Below, piece by piece: positions 1 through 8,704 of a DNA stretch of 64,000 nucleotides (the first letter of the stretch is position 1; each line of letters starts with the position of its first letter). The DNA comes from Enterocloster bolteae (GTDB lineage Bacteria > Bacillota > Clostridia > Lachnospirales > Lachnospiraceae). The position numbers were made by a program, and so were the translations under genes. A model generated the notes under the pieces. That model saw only the letters and a list, made by a program, of their open reading frames with translations. It did no database searches and was not told where the DNA came from. The DNA is taken from positions 6,324,001-6,388,000 of the forward strand of contig NZ_CP022464.2 of assembly GCF_002234575.2 (NCBI RefSeq). The letters run 5' to 3'.

Positions 1-413
1 TGGTCCTGTACCAGGTATTTACACGCTACGTGCTCAACAGCCCGGCTGCCTTTACCGAGGAGCTGGTGCGTTACTTCCTGATTTGGACCGGTTTCATCGG
101 AGCTGCCTATGCCTTCATCACCAGGGAACACATGTGCCTGGTGCTGGTGCGTGACAGCTTAAGCCCGGCAGGCCGCCGGATTCTGATGACAGTTATTGAT
201 GTGCTGATTCTGCTCTTTGCCGTCTTTGTCATCACCATAGGCGGATTCAAGCTGGCGTTAAGCGCCCAGAAGGTGTTCTCCGCGCTGCTGGGGATTCCCA
301 GAAGCCTGGTATATGCCATGGCGCCCATCTCCGGACTGTTCATCATCCTGGCACAGATTATCAACATCTATGAGGATGTAACCGGAATCACCATAGAAGG
401 AGGGAATGAGTAA
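1..413 (+). CDS. TRAP transporter small permease, DctQ-type (5' truncated)
   Basis: The reading frame is open to the left edge (frame starting at base 3), so the gene begins outside the window. The visible part reads VLYQVFTRYVLNSP, then an E-L-x-R-Y-F-L-I-W-x-G segment and two further hydrophobic helices, typical of the four-helix DctQ subunit. In TRAP transporters this subunit pairs with the large permease DctM and a periplasmic/extracellular binding protein to import organic acids with sodium. The stop overlaps the next start by one base (TAATG), so the two are translationally coupled. The substrate cannot be told because the binding protein lies outside the window. Confidence 0.9.
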   Translation, partial: VLYQVFTRYVLNSPAAFTEELVRYFLIWTGFIGAAYAFITREHMCLVLVRDSLSPAGRRILMTVIDVLILLFAVFVITIGGFKLALSAQKVFSALLGIPRSLVYAMAPISGLFIILAQIINIYEDVTGITIEGGNE

Positions 414-1714
414 TGAGTATCGGACTTACAACAGTCATTCTGTTTGCGGTATTTGGCATCCTGCTGTTCCTCAGCTGCCCAATCTCCGTCAGCATCGTAA
501 TCGCATCCATCGTAACTGCCGTCTCCAGCCTGTCCTGGGACCAGATTACCTTCATCACCATGCAGAAGATGAACAGCGGCGTGGAGAGCTTCTCCCTGCT
601 TGCCATCCCTCTCTTTATCCTGGCCGGCAACATCATGAATAACGGCGGAATCGCCAGACGCCTTGTCAACTTTGCCAAGCTGTTTGTGGGCTGGATTCCA
701 GGTTCCCTGGCCCAGGCCAACATTGTGGGCAACATGCTCTTTGGCGCGCTGTCCGGTTCATCCGTGGCAGCTGCATCCGCCATGGGCGGCTGTATCTATC
801 CCATCCAGAAAGACGAGGGCTACGACCCTGCCTTTGCCACAGCCGTCAACATTGCCTCGGCTCCCACCGGACTCCTGATCCCCCCTACCAGCGCATTCAT
901 CGTGTACTCCACGGTAGCAGGCGGCGTGTCCATATCCACTCTGTTCATGGCCGGATACATTCCCGGCATACTGATGGGCGTTGGCTCCATGGTGGTGGCT
1001 TTCATTTACGCCAAAAAGCATAAATATCCGGTATCCGGCCGCACCCCCATGAAGGAAGCCGTAAAAGTGACATTGGAAGCCATTCCCAGCCTGCTGCTCA
1101 TCATCATTGTAATCGGCGGTATCGTGGGAGGCATCTTCACTGCCACTGAGGGAGCAGGTATCTGCGTGCTTTACTGCCTGATTCTTTCCATCTGTTACAA
1201 GAGCCTTACCGTGAAGTCCTTCATGAAGATTCTAGTAAGCAGCTCATGCACCAGCGGCATCATCCTGTTCCTGATATCCGCTTCCTCCGCCATGTCCTTT
1301 GTCATGGCATACTCAGGAATCCCGGCAGCCATCAGCGAGGGCATCATGTCCATATCCACCAACAAATACGTGATCCTGCTGCTGATGAACATAATCCTGA
1401 TGGTTGTGGGAATGTTTATGGATATCACGCCGGCTATCCTGATTTTTACTCCTATTTTCCTTCCTATCGCCCAGAGTTTAGGAATGACTGACATTCAGTT
1501 CGGCGTCATGTTAATCTTCAATATGTGCCTGGGCAACATCACGCCTCCTGTTGGTTCCGTACTGTTCGTGGGCTGCGGCATCAGCAAAATCAGCATTGAA
1601 CAGGTGACCAGAACGCTGCTTCCCTACTTTGCGGTACTGTTCCTCCTGCTTATGGCCGTTACCTATATACCGGCGCTGTCGCTGGGTATTCCGGGCCTGA
1701 TGGGATTAATTTAG
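413..1714 (+). CDS. TRAP transporter large permease, DctM-type
   Basis: This 433-residue, highly hydrophobic protein has the length and pattern of DctM, the ion-coupled transport subunit of TRAP systems. Family-like segments include GxSxAxxSAxG near residues 120-126, IPPTSAFIVY near 157 and a C-terminal NITPPVG block. It is coupled to the small subunit (one-base overlap) and is the last gene of its operon, followed at once by a strong hairpin. Confidence 0.93.
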   Translation: MSIGLTTVILFAVFGILLFLSCPISVSIVIASIVTAVSSLSWDQITFITMQKMNSGVESFSLLAIPLFILAGNIMNNGGIARRLVNFAKLFVGWIPGSLAQANIVGNMLFGALSGSSVAAASAMGGCIYPIQKDEGYDPAFATAVNIASAPTGLLIPPTSAFIVYSTVAGGVSISTLFMAGYIPGILMGVGSMVVAFIYAKKHKYPVSGRTPMKEAVKVTLEAIPSLLLIIIVIGGIVGGIFTATEGAGICVLYCLILSICYKSLTVKSFMKILVSSSCTSGIILFLISASSAMSFVMAYSGIPAAISEGIMSISTNKYVILLLMNIILMVVGMFMDITPAILIFTPIFLPIAQSLGMTDIQFGVMLIFNMCLGNITPPVGSVLFVGCGISKISIEQVTRTLLPYFAVLFLLLMAVTYIPALSLGIPGLMGLI

Positions 1715-1748
1715 GGAAATCATAAGATGCGTTTTAGTATGCAACATA

Positions 1749-1789
1749 ACAGCAGGCCGCCCGGGCATATTGCCCGGGCGGCCTGCTGT
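1749..1789. terminator. Bidirectional terminator hairpin after dctM
   Basis: A perfect 19-bp inverted repeat (1749-1767 with 1771-1789) has a 3-base TAT loop and is very GC-rich. The T-tract is weak on the plus side (tgtgtatttc). It separates the plus-strand TRAP operon from the convergent minus-strand ABC operon, so it probably serves both. Confidence 0.8.
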
Positions 1790-1909
1790 CTGTGTATTTC
1801 CCTGACCTGTTGGCTTTGGATCCTGTCCGCCTAACAATCACATGTGTTCTCAACATAATGAAGAAATTCAATCCGTTCAGGACTTACTCCTTCCTTATCC
1901 GTGCTTTCT

Positions 1910-2632
1910 CTACAGCACCTTCTCCAAAAATCCTCTGGCTCTGTCGCTCTTGGGATTCTTAAAGAACTCATCCGGGTTGGCGTCCTCCACTATCTGCCCG
2001 TCATCTATAAAACAGATGCGGTCCGATACCTCCCTGGCAAATCCCATCTCATGGGTTACCAGGGCCATGGTAATGCCTGTATGAGCCAGGTTCTTAATGA
2101 CCTCCAGAACCTCCTTTACCATCTCCGGGTCCAGGGCGCTGGTGGGTTCATCAAACAGCATAATCTGCGGCTCCATGGCCAGGGCCCTGGCTATGGCAAT
2201 TCTCTGCTTCTGGCCGCCGGACAGCTTTCCAGGATAGGCGTCCGCCTTCTCCACCAGACCCACCAGTTTCAGAAGCTCCAGGGCGTTTTCCGCTGCCTTG
2301 TCCTTTGGTATCTTGTTCACCTTCACCGGGGCATAGGTCATATTTTCCATGACCGTCATATGGGGAAACAGGTTAAAATGCTGGAACACCATGCCGATAT
2401 TCTTTCTGACAGCCTGGATATCAGCCTTTGGAACCGTAATATCCGTACTGTCTATGAACACCTGACCCTTGGTGGGCTTTTCTAACAGGTTGATGCATCT
2501 TAAGATGGTGGACTTACCGGATCCTGAGGGACCAATCAGCGTAACCACCTGGCCCTTCTCAATATTCAGGTTAATCCCCTTTAATACTTCCAGGTTACCG
2601 AAGCTTTTATGCACATCACGAAACTCTATCAC
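1910..2632 (-). CDS. Polar amino-acid ABC transporter, ATP-binding protein (GlnQ-type)
   Basis: This 240-residue ATPase hydrolyses ATP to drive amino-acid uptake at the inner face of the membrane. Visible motifs are Walker A GPSGSGKST, the Q-loop (FQHFNLFPH), signature LSGGQKQR, Walker B IMLFDEPTSALD and switch histidine VTHEM. The start overlaps the end of the permease gene by 17 bp, so it is the third gene of an SBP-permease-ATPase operon read right to left. Confidence 0.95.
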   Translation of the reverse strand: MIEFRDVHKSFGNLEVLKGINLNIEKGQVVTLIGPSGSGKSTILRCINLLEKPTKGQVFIDSTDITVPKADIQAVRKNIGMVFQHFNLFPHMTVMENMTYAPVKVNKIPKDKAAENALELLKLVGLVEKADAYPGKLSGGQKQRIAIARALAMEPQIMLFDEPTSALDPEMVKEVLEVIKNLAHTGITMALVTHEMGFAREVSDRICFIDDGQIVEDANPDEFFKNPKSDRARGFLEKVL

Positions 2633-3284
2633 TTCTGTTCACCCACCTTTCCAGACGGCTGGCAACTGCCGACAATATCATGACAAATACGTAATAAATA
2701 ACCGCAATGACCAGGTAGGGTTCAAAGAACCGGAAGGTCAGGACCGTAATCTGGTCCGCAGCCCTTAAAAGCTCCACCGCACCGATGTAGGACAGGATGG
2801 AAGACTCCTTTAACAGGGCAATGGCCTCATTTACCAGGCTGGGAAGTATGTGCTTCACAGCCTGCGGAATGATGATGTCCTTCATCATATCCCCATAGCC
2901 AATCCCCAGTGACATGGACGCCTCATACTGTCCCTTGTCCACACCCATGATTCCTCCACGGAATATTTCCGAGACATAGGCTGCGGAGTTCAGTGTAAAT
3001 GTAAGGATTCCGGACTGGGTGGTGGTCAGTGTGAAACCCAGCAGCTGCGGCAGTCCAAAATGGACAATACACAGCTGTACCAGGAGAGGCGTTCCCCTGA
3101 AAATGGATGTATAAAACCTTCCGAACCATATGAGAGGTTTATATTTGCTGATTTTAACAAGAGCCAGTACGATGCCCAGCAAAAACCCCAGCACGGCGCA
3201 GATTGCCGTAATCTTCAGGGTGAGCAGTGCTCCATGGTATAGGAATGGCCAGTATTGCCAAACGCTGGTAAAATCTAATTTCAT
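2616..3284 (-). CDS. Polar amino-acid ABC transporter, permease
   Basis: This 222-residue membrane protein has the HisM/GlnP family layout: an N-terminal helix, a conserved FRGTPLLVQL segment, and the EAA-type cytoplasmic loop (EASMSLGIGYGDMMKDIIIPQA) that contacts the ATPase. It lies between the binding protein and the ATPase and overlaps the latter. Confidence 0.94.
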   Translation of the reverse strand: MKLDFTSVWQYWPFLYHGALLTLKITAICAVLGFLLGIVLALVKISKYKPLIWFGRFYTSIFRGTPLLVQLCIVHFGLPQLLGFTLTTTQSGILTFTLNSAAYVSEIFRGGIMGVDKGQYEASMSLGIGYGDMMKDIIIPQAVKHILPSLVNEAIALLKESSILSYIGAVELLRAADQITVLTFRFFEPYLVIAVIYYVFVMILSAVASRLERWVNRSDRVS

Positions 3285-3309
3285 ATGTGCAGCCCCTTTT
3301 TACATTGCC

Positions 3310-4227
3310 TTAGTCCAGGATGAACTGTTCGCTTAAATGGCTTGCGATGATATCATCCAGTTCTCCGTTTTCCATCATTTCCTTCAGTGTGTTGTTAAAT
3401 GTCTCATAGTAAGGGGATTCCTTGGGGAAACCGATGGCAAAACAGTCATCATCCACCTTATCCATAAGGCTCAGTTTAAGCCCCTCGTTGTTCTTTAAGA
3501 ACTCTGTTGCGCCTGCGCCGTCAACGATACACGCGTCGGCCCTCTTACTCTTTACTTCCTCGATACAGGCAGGGCTGCCCTGGATGCCAACGGTCACCGC
3601 CCCTTCCACGCTCTCCGCTACCTGCTGGTAGTTGGTGCCGAACACATAGGCAATCTTCTTACCCTTCAGAGAATCCAAATCCGGGTAATTATCCTCTGCC
3701 CTGTACACAATGGCATTTCTGGGATAGAAGAAGATTTCGCTGAAATCCAGTGTTTTCTCCCTCTCTGCCGTAGGCGCCATACCGCCGCTGCAGAAATCAA
3801 TCTGGCCGGCCTGGATAGCAGCCATCAGGCTCTTAAAGGGCATGTCCACAAATTCCACCTGGCCGCCGTTTTTTTCCACAACAGCCTTTACAATATCAAT
3901 ATTCATACCTACATAGGTCTTGCTTCCGTCTGCCGCCATCTCGATGGATTCAAACGGAACAAAGGTAGCGGAACAGCCCACCTTCACGGTTTTGCCGGAA
4001 AATGGATTCTCTGTGGCAGTGTCCGCGGAATTCTCTCCTGCTTCATCTGACTTCTCCTCAGCTCCTGCCGCCGGGGTCTCCGCCGCGTCCTTACCTGCCC
4101 CGTCCTTGTCCGCAGCCTCCTGGGCGGCGGCCTGAGAAACGGCCGTGGTGGCATCTGCCCCGCCGGAACATGCGGTGAGTGCGCCTGCTGTCAGAACAGC
4201 GCACAGCAATAGTGCAATTTTTTTCAT
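3310..4227 (-). CDS. Amino-acid ABC transporter substrate-binding lipoprotein
   Basis: The first gene of the ABC operon encodes a 305-residue secreted receptor. The N-terminus has a lysine-rich start, a hydrophobic stretch and a lipobox ending at the Cys of LTACSGG, so it should be lipid-anchored. A low-complexity Ala/Glu/Asp linker (about residues 25-75) precedes a family 3 solute-binding domain (KVGCSATFVPFES, PTAEREKTLDFSEIF). The specificity (cystine, glutamine or other polar amino acid) is not decidable by eye. Confidence 0.92.
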   Translation of the reverse strand: MKKIALLLCAVLTAGALTACSGGADATTAVSQAAAQEAADKDGAGKDAAETPAAGAEEKSDEAGENSADTATENPFSGKTVKVGCSATFVPFESIEMAADGSKTYVGMNIDIVKAVVEKNGGQVEFVDMPFKSLMAAIQAGQIDFCSGGMAPTAEREKTLDFSEIFFYPRNAIVYRAEDNYPDLDSLKGKKIAYVFGTNYQQVAESVEGAVTVGIQGSPACIEEVKSKRADACIVDGAGATEFLKNNEGLKLSLMDKVDDDCFAIGFPKESPYYETFNNTLKEMMENGELDDIIASHLSEQFILD

Positions 4228-4478
4228 AATAATTCTCCTCTCTGTTATATGTATATAAAAATAAAAAGTCTGCTTTCTGCAAACCTTATCCCTTCCCTCT
4301 GCCTGACCGGCATTAATAAAGGAAGAACTTGCATAATCATAGCATAAATATACATCAGATTCAATAGATTCCGGGCTTTTTTCTGCCCCTGTCTATGGCC
4401 TTTCCCACCCTTGTCCCCCTAATTCTCACTCTGTGTCTTACTCCGTAATACCAGATTTATCCAACCTGGCCCATGCCT

Positions 4479-4510
4479 TTGGTTGACTTACCAACTGTCC
4501 ATGTTATAAT
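4479..4510 (+). promoter_or_regulatory. Sigma-A promoter with overlapping operator, deacetylase operon
   Basis: TTGACT at 4483-4488 and TATAAT at 4505-4510 are separated by 16 bases, 34 bases before the first deacetylase start. An inverted repeat TTGGT-N6-ACCAA (4479-4494) covers the -35 box and is a likely repressor site. No regulator gene is adjacent. Confidence 0.75.
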
Positions 4511-4544
4511 GAAAACCAGAAATGAATAAAAGGAGCAATTTACC

Positions 4545-5444
4545 ATGTCATATGAAATAGACGGCAGGACAAACGGACCTGCCATAACCTGGCCCGGACG
4601 CGCCAGGATTGCTGTCATGGTCACATTTGATTTTGACGCAGAATACCTGCGCATGTCCAGGGCTGCCTCCAAAGGTACCACCATCGGATTCACGGATTAT
4701 TCCCGGGGCCAGTACGGTCCCCGAGAAGGTCTGAAACGGTGTCTGGATATGCTGGACACCCATGATATTAAATCCACCTTCTTTGTGCCGGGAATCGTTG
4801 CGGAAAAATACACTGCCCAGGTGGAATCCATCCATGCCAGAGGCCATGAAATCGCCTGTCACGGGTATATGCATGAATCCGTCCGCGGCATATCCGCGGA
4901 AGAAGAAACTGAAATACTGGAAAAAAGCGAGGCTATACTAAAACGCATCACGGGACGGCGTCCCGTGGGACACAGGGGGCCTGAGAGCATCATCCATCCA
5001 TTTACCCCTGAGCTGCTGGCACAGCGCGGTTACCTGTACAGTTCCTCCATGAAAGACTGCGACTGGGCATATCTATGGGAAAAGGACGGGCAGGTCCTTC
5101 CGCTGGTGGAGCTGCCGTGTGATATTACCATGGATGACTTTACCTATTTTTATTTCACCTTCAGCGACCCTGCTGTGCGCTCCATGTATACCAACCGGGA
5201 AGTATTCGGAAACTGGAAGGATGAGTTCGACGGCCTTGTGGAAGAGGGAAATAAAATCTTTATCCTGAAGCTTCATCCCCAGATGATAGGACGCGCCAGC
5301 CGGATTGCCGCCCTGGGAAACTTCATTGCCTATATGAAGCGCCACGGCGCCTGGATTACCACCTGCGAGGAAGCGGCGCGGTATGTACTGGCACAGGCAG
5401 AAGCCAATCAGGAGAATCCTGAAAAAGGAGGTGCAGCCCTATGA
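4545..5444 (+). CDS. Polysaccharide deacetylase family protein (NodB fold), copy 1
   Basis: This 299-residue enzyme has the metal site of the carbohydrate esterase 4 family: TFDFDAE (Asp29/Asp31), CHGYMH (His106 and His110) and GHRGPE (about 142-147). There is no signal peptide, so it acts in the cytoplasm. With the missing secretion signal it resembles the PuuE/HpPgdA-like subgroup more than secreted peptidoglycan deacetylases. The substrate is unknown. Its last four bases overlap the start of a paralogue (ATGA). Confidence 0.88.
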   Translation: MSYEIDGRTNGPAITWPGRARIAVMVTFDFDAEYLRMSRAASKGTTIGFTDYSRGQYGPREGLKRCLDMLDTHDIKSTFFVPGIVAEKYTAQVESIHARGHEIACHGYMHESVRGISAEEETEILEKSEAILKRITGRRPVGHRGPESIIHPFTPELLAQRGYLYSSSMKDCDWAYLWEKDGQVLPLVELPCDITMDDFTYFYFTFSDPAVRSMYTNREVFGNWKDEFDGLVEEGNKIFILKLHPQMIGRASRIAALGNFIAYMKRHGAWITTCEEAARYVLAQAEANQENPEKGGAAL

Positions 5445-6274
5445 TGACCTGGCCTGACAACAAGCGTATCGCTGTCATGATGGCATTTGATCTGGACGCA
5501 GAGACCATGTGGACCACCAGAGGCGACGGCAACCATGACCATATAACCAACTTATCCCGGGGCGCATACGGCCCCAAGCAGGGCGTACCCAGAATCCTGG
5601 ACATGCTGGATGTGTATGGGGTAAAGGCAACCTTTTTCATTCCCGGCGTTATAGCGGAACATTATCCCCTGGTGGTAAAGGAAATCAGCCGCAGGGGCCA
5701 TGAAATCGGATTTCACGGATACCTCCATGAGGAATCCACCGCCACTTCCTACGAGGAGGAAGATGCCACCATGACCCGCTGCGAGACCATTATAAAGGAT
5801 CTGACCGGACAGTCCATAGCAGGACACCGCGGACCGGGTGGCGTGATACACGATTACAGCCTGAGACTGTTTCTGGAGCACGGCTACCTATACAGCTCCA
5901 ATTGGAGGGACTCCGACGGTCCCTTTATCCATACCATAGACGGCCGGCAGGTTCCTCTGGTAGAGCTTCCCAAGGATTCTATTTTTGACGATACCGCATA
6001 CGATTTTTACACGGATTCTGCTCCGGAACGGTATGAACTGAAATCCCCCCGGGAAATGTTAGAAATCTGGAAGGATGAATTTGATTCCCTGGCAGCGGAA
6101 GGCAGGATGATTAACTTTGTCCTCCATCCACAGTTCATAGGACGCGCCAGCCGGGTAAACATGCTCAGTGAGCTTATAGGCTATATGCTGTCCCATGGGG
6201 CCTGGATTGATACCAACCGGGCAGTGGCGGAGTATGTGCTGGAAAACCGGGATTTATTAAAGCCTGACAGATAA
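5441..6274 (+). CDS. Polysaccharide deacetylase family protein (NodB fold), copy 2
   Basis: This 277-residue paralogue of the upstream gene has the same motifs: AFDLDAE (Asp17/Asp19), FHGYLH (His92, His96) and GHRGPG. It also shares the C-terminal HPQFIGRASR and HGAWIxT segments with copy 1 (HPQMIGRASR, HGAWITT). Tandem placement and the ATGA overlap indicate a duplication kept as one operon, perhaps a heteromeric enzyme or two enzymes with related substrates. Confidence 0.88.
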   Translation: MMTWPDNKRIAVMMAFDLDAETMWTTRGDGNHDHITNLSRGAYGPKQGVPRILDMLDVYGVKATFFIPGVIAEHYPLVVKEISRRGHEIGFHGYLHEESTATSYEEEDATMTRCETIIKDLTGQSIAGHRGPGGVIHDYSLRLFLEHGYLYSSNWRDSDGPFIHTIDGRQVPLVELPKDSIFDDTAYDFYTDSAPERYELKSPREMLEIWKDEFDSLAAEGRMINFVLHPQFIGRASRVNMLSELIGYMLSHGAWIDTNRAVAEYVLENRDLLKPDR

Positions 6275-6327
6275 ATCTTATCCCCGCTTTATCTGCTCTG
6301 GGCCAACTTTCATAAAACATAACAGCA

Positions 6328-6364
6328 GGCGCCTCCTTTCAGACTCACGTCAAAAGGAGGCGCC
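6328..6364. terminator. Terminator hairpin between deacetylase and SRAP genes
   Basis: A 12-bp perfect stem (6328-6339 with 6353-6364) has a 13-base loop and lies between convergent genes. T-tracts are poor on both sides. Confidence 0.6.
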
Positions 6365-6437
6365 CTCATGTTCAGATAACCATATTCAAATAACCAATTT
6401 CAGATAAGCCCATCCATATGCTCATATCATATACATC

Positions 6438-7088
6438 TCAGAACAAGGTCTGCTGCTCATACTCACAATCCCTTTCCAGCTGGGGCGGTTCCTGGCCCAG
6501 CAGTTCCTTTGTCTTTGCACTGTCCAGAATCCATTCCCTAACCTGTTCCCTCTCAAGAACCAGAGGCATACGGCTGTGGACAGGGGCCATGGACGCATTG
6601 GCCTGGGTGGTCAGTATAACGAAGTGTTCCCCGTCCTCATACCTGCCATAAAATCCTGCCAGGAACAGAATCCGGCTCCCTTCCTTAGTGAATGTAAATT
6701 TCTCTTTATTCTTATTCCACTCATAAAACCAAGAAACCGGGATCACTGCCCGGCGCATGCTCACACTGTCCCGGAACATCCGCTTTTCAAACACCGACTC
6801 TGACCTGGCATTAAAAACCAGCCCCTTTCCGCCCGGCCCGGGATACCCCCATTTCTGCCTGCAGACCCGCAGACTCCCGCCCCGGCCCGCGTAAGAAGCT
6901 GTCCCGGCGTTCTTTGCCGGGGCCGGTACATTAGATGCCTCTTCCAGGGCTGCCACAATGACCGGCGCCATGTCGCCCGGATGGATGTCCCGGTCCAGAA
7001 CTCCCAGTTCCAGTTTCCAGTCCTTCTGCTCCGTTATGTCTCTTATCTCATCTAATAACTCCGCGCTGAAATGATATCTGCCGCACAT
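6438..7088 (-). CDS. SOS response-associated peptidase, SRAP/YedK family
   Basis: SRAP proteins form a covalent thiazolidine link through Cys2 to abasic sites in single-stranded DNA. The start is placed at the ATG giving MCGRYHFS, because Cys2 must be exposed after Met removal; an upstream in-frame extension of 11 residues would bury it. The family residues are visible: NARSESV, RRAVIPVSWFYEW and MAPVHSRMPLVL (His). A proline/alanine-rich insert lies near residues 60-80. It is convergent with the deacetylase operon. Confidence 0.93.
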   Translation of the reverse strand: MCGRYHFSAELLDEIRDITEQKDWKLELGVLDRDIHPGDMAPVIVAALEEASNVPAPAKNAGTASYAGRGGSLRVCRQKWGYPGPGGKGLVFNARSESVFEKRMFRDSVSMRRAVIPVSWFYEWNKNKEKFTFTKEGSRILFLAGFYGRYEDGEHFVILTTQANASMAPVHSRMPLVLEREQVREWILDSAKTKELLGQEPPQLERDCEYEQQTLF

Positions 7089-7214
7089 GAAATTCCTGCC
7101 CGCCTTTCCTGAGTATTCCATTCCTATGGCGGCATTTTGTCCGCCTACTGTATTATATACCCAAACCCTTAAAAATCAATGCAGGCAGTGAGCAGGAACG
7201 CAGCCAAAGCTCCA

Positions 7215-8669
7215 TTACCTCACAGCTTCCAGTATCCCCTCACTGAATGTGGGGTGAGGGAATATAACCTTAGCCATATCCTCCAGCGTCAGCCCGTTGG
7301 CCATAGCCACCGCAAACTGGCTGATCATATCCGTGGCCCTGGCACACATCATCTGGGCGCCCAGGATGCGGTGTGAACCGCTGTCCGCCACCACCTTTAT
7401 AAATCCCCTCTCCTGCTGGGACAGAATAGACTTGCCGTTGGCAGACATGATATACTTCTTTGTCACTGCTTCCATTCCCCGGGCCTTGGCCTCATCTGCG
7501 CTGATTCCCACGCAGCCGATTTCCGGATTGGTATACACACAGGACGGAATGATATCCGTGCGGATCACCATATCCTCTCCTGCCATATGCGCCACTGCGT
7601 TTCTGCCCTGGGCAGTGGCTGCATGGGCCAGCTGAATGCCGCCCGTCACATCGCCAATGGCATATATGCCCGGTACGCTGGTTTCATATTTTTCATCCGT
7701 GATAATACGCCCGCGTTCCATGGCCATATCCTTCACTTCCCGGCTGCTTTCATCGGTTATAAGACCGCCTGTATAAGCCCTGCGGCCCGTAGCGATAAGG
7801 ATGCCGTCCGCCCTGGCCTCGCAGGGTTTGTCCTTTTCCGTATATCGGCATATAAGTCCTTTTCCATCCTCTGTCTGAAGGATCTCCTCCACCTTTGCCC
7901 CCGTATGGATATCCACATTTCTTTTCTTCATAATCATTTTCAGGTTCTGGGCAATTTCCTTATCCATGGTGGGCAGAATACGGTCCAGGGCCTCAATAAC
8001 AGTCACACCATGGCCCAGGGAACTGTATACAGACGCAAATTCCATACCGATTACTCCGCCGCCTATAATAATCAGATGTTCAAACATATCCTTTTTGTCC
8101 AGCAGACCGTCACTGGTGACCACTCCCGGCAGGGATGAGCCTGGTATGGGCGGGCACGCGGGAACGGAACCAGTGGCAATGAGAATATGGCTGGTTTCCA
8201 GAACCACCTGGTCCTGTTTCTGTCCGCCCGGTTGTTCCTCTGATTTCCCCTCCGGTTTGCCTTCCGATTTTCCCTCTGATGTATCCTCAGCCGCCGCCAC
8301 CTTTACATGCTCCCTGTCCAGTATGGTTCCCGTACCGTAATAAACTGAAATCTTGTTGGTTTTCATAAGGGAGGCAATGCCCTTTCTCAGCTGTTCCAGC
8401 ACTTCATCCTTTCGTTTCTGGACCATCTCCATGTCAACCGCGGGTTCCCGGACCGTCAGGCCGATGGATGGCCCTGACTGTAATTCATGGTACAGCTCTG
8501 CTGTGTGGATGATTGTTTTGGTGGGAATGCATCCCCGGTTCAGGCAGGTGCCTCCCAGCTCACGGTTTTCCACCAGAGCGACCTTCATTCCCTTTTGAAC
8601 CCCTTCAATGGCGGCCTCATATCCGCCCGGCCCCGCGCCAATCACCACCAAATCAAATTTGTCAGCCAT
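7215..8669 (-). CDS. lpdA: Dihydrolipoyl dehydrogenase (L-protein)
   Basis: A 484-residue FAD enzyme that reoxidises the lipoyl arm of GcvH with NAD+. It shows the GxGxxG dinucleotide fold (residues 11-16), the redox disulfide in GTCLNRGC (Cys42/Cys47), a second NAD-binding GGGVIGMEFASV motif, AIGDVTGGIQLAHAA, and a C-terminal HPTFSE with the catalytic histidine. Residues about 128-153 form a low-complexity SEGK/PEGK-rich insert. As the last gene of the glycine-cleavage operon, it is probably dedicated to that complex. Confidence 0.95.
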   Translation of the reverse strand: MADKFDLVVIGAGPGGYEAAIEGVQKGMKVALVENRELGGTCLNRGCIPTKTIIHTAELYHELQSGPSIGLTVREPAVDMEMVQKRKDEVLEQLRKGIASLMKTNKISVYYGTGTILDREHVKVAAAEDTSEGKSEGKPEGKSEEQPGGQKQDQVVLETSHILIATGSVPACPPIPGSSLPGVVTSDGLLDKKDMFEHLIIIGGGVIGMEFASVYSSLGHGVTVIEALDRILPTMDKEIAQNLKMIMKKRNVDIHTGAKVEEILQTEDGKGLICRYTEKDKPCEARADGILIATGRRAYTGGLITDESSREVKDMAMERGRIITDEKYETSVPGIYAIGDVTGGIQLAHAATAQGRNAVAHMAGEDMVIRTDIIPSCVYTNPEIGCVGISADEAKARGMEAVTKKYIMSANGKSILSQQERGFIKVVADSGSHRILGAQMMCARATDMISQFAVAMANGLTLEDMAKVIFPHPTFSEGILEAVR

Positions 8670-8704
8670 ATAAACCTAACCTCTCTTCCATTTATGTTCT
8701 GCGT

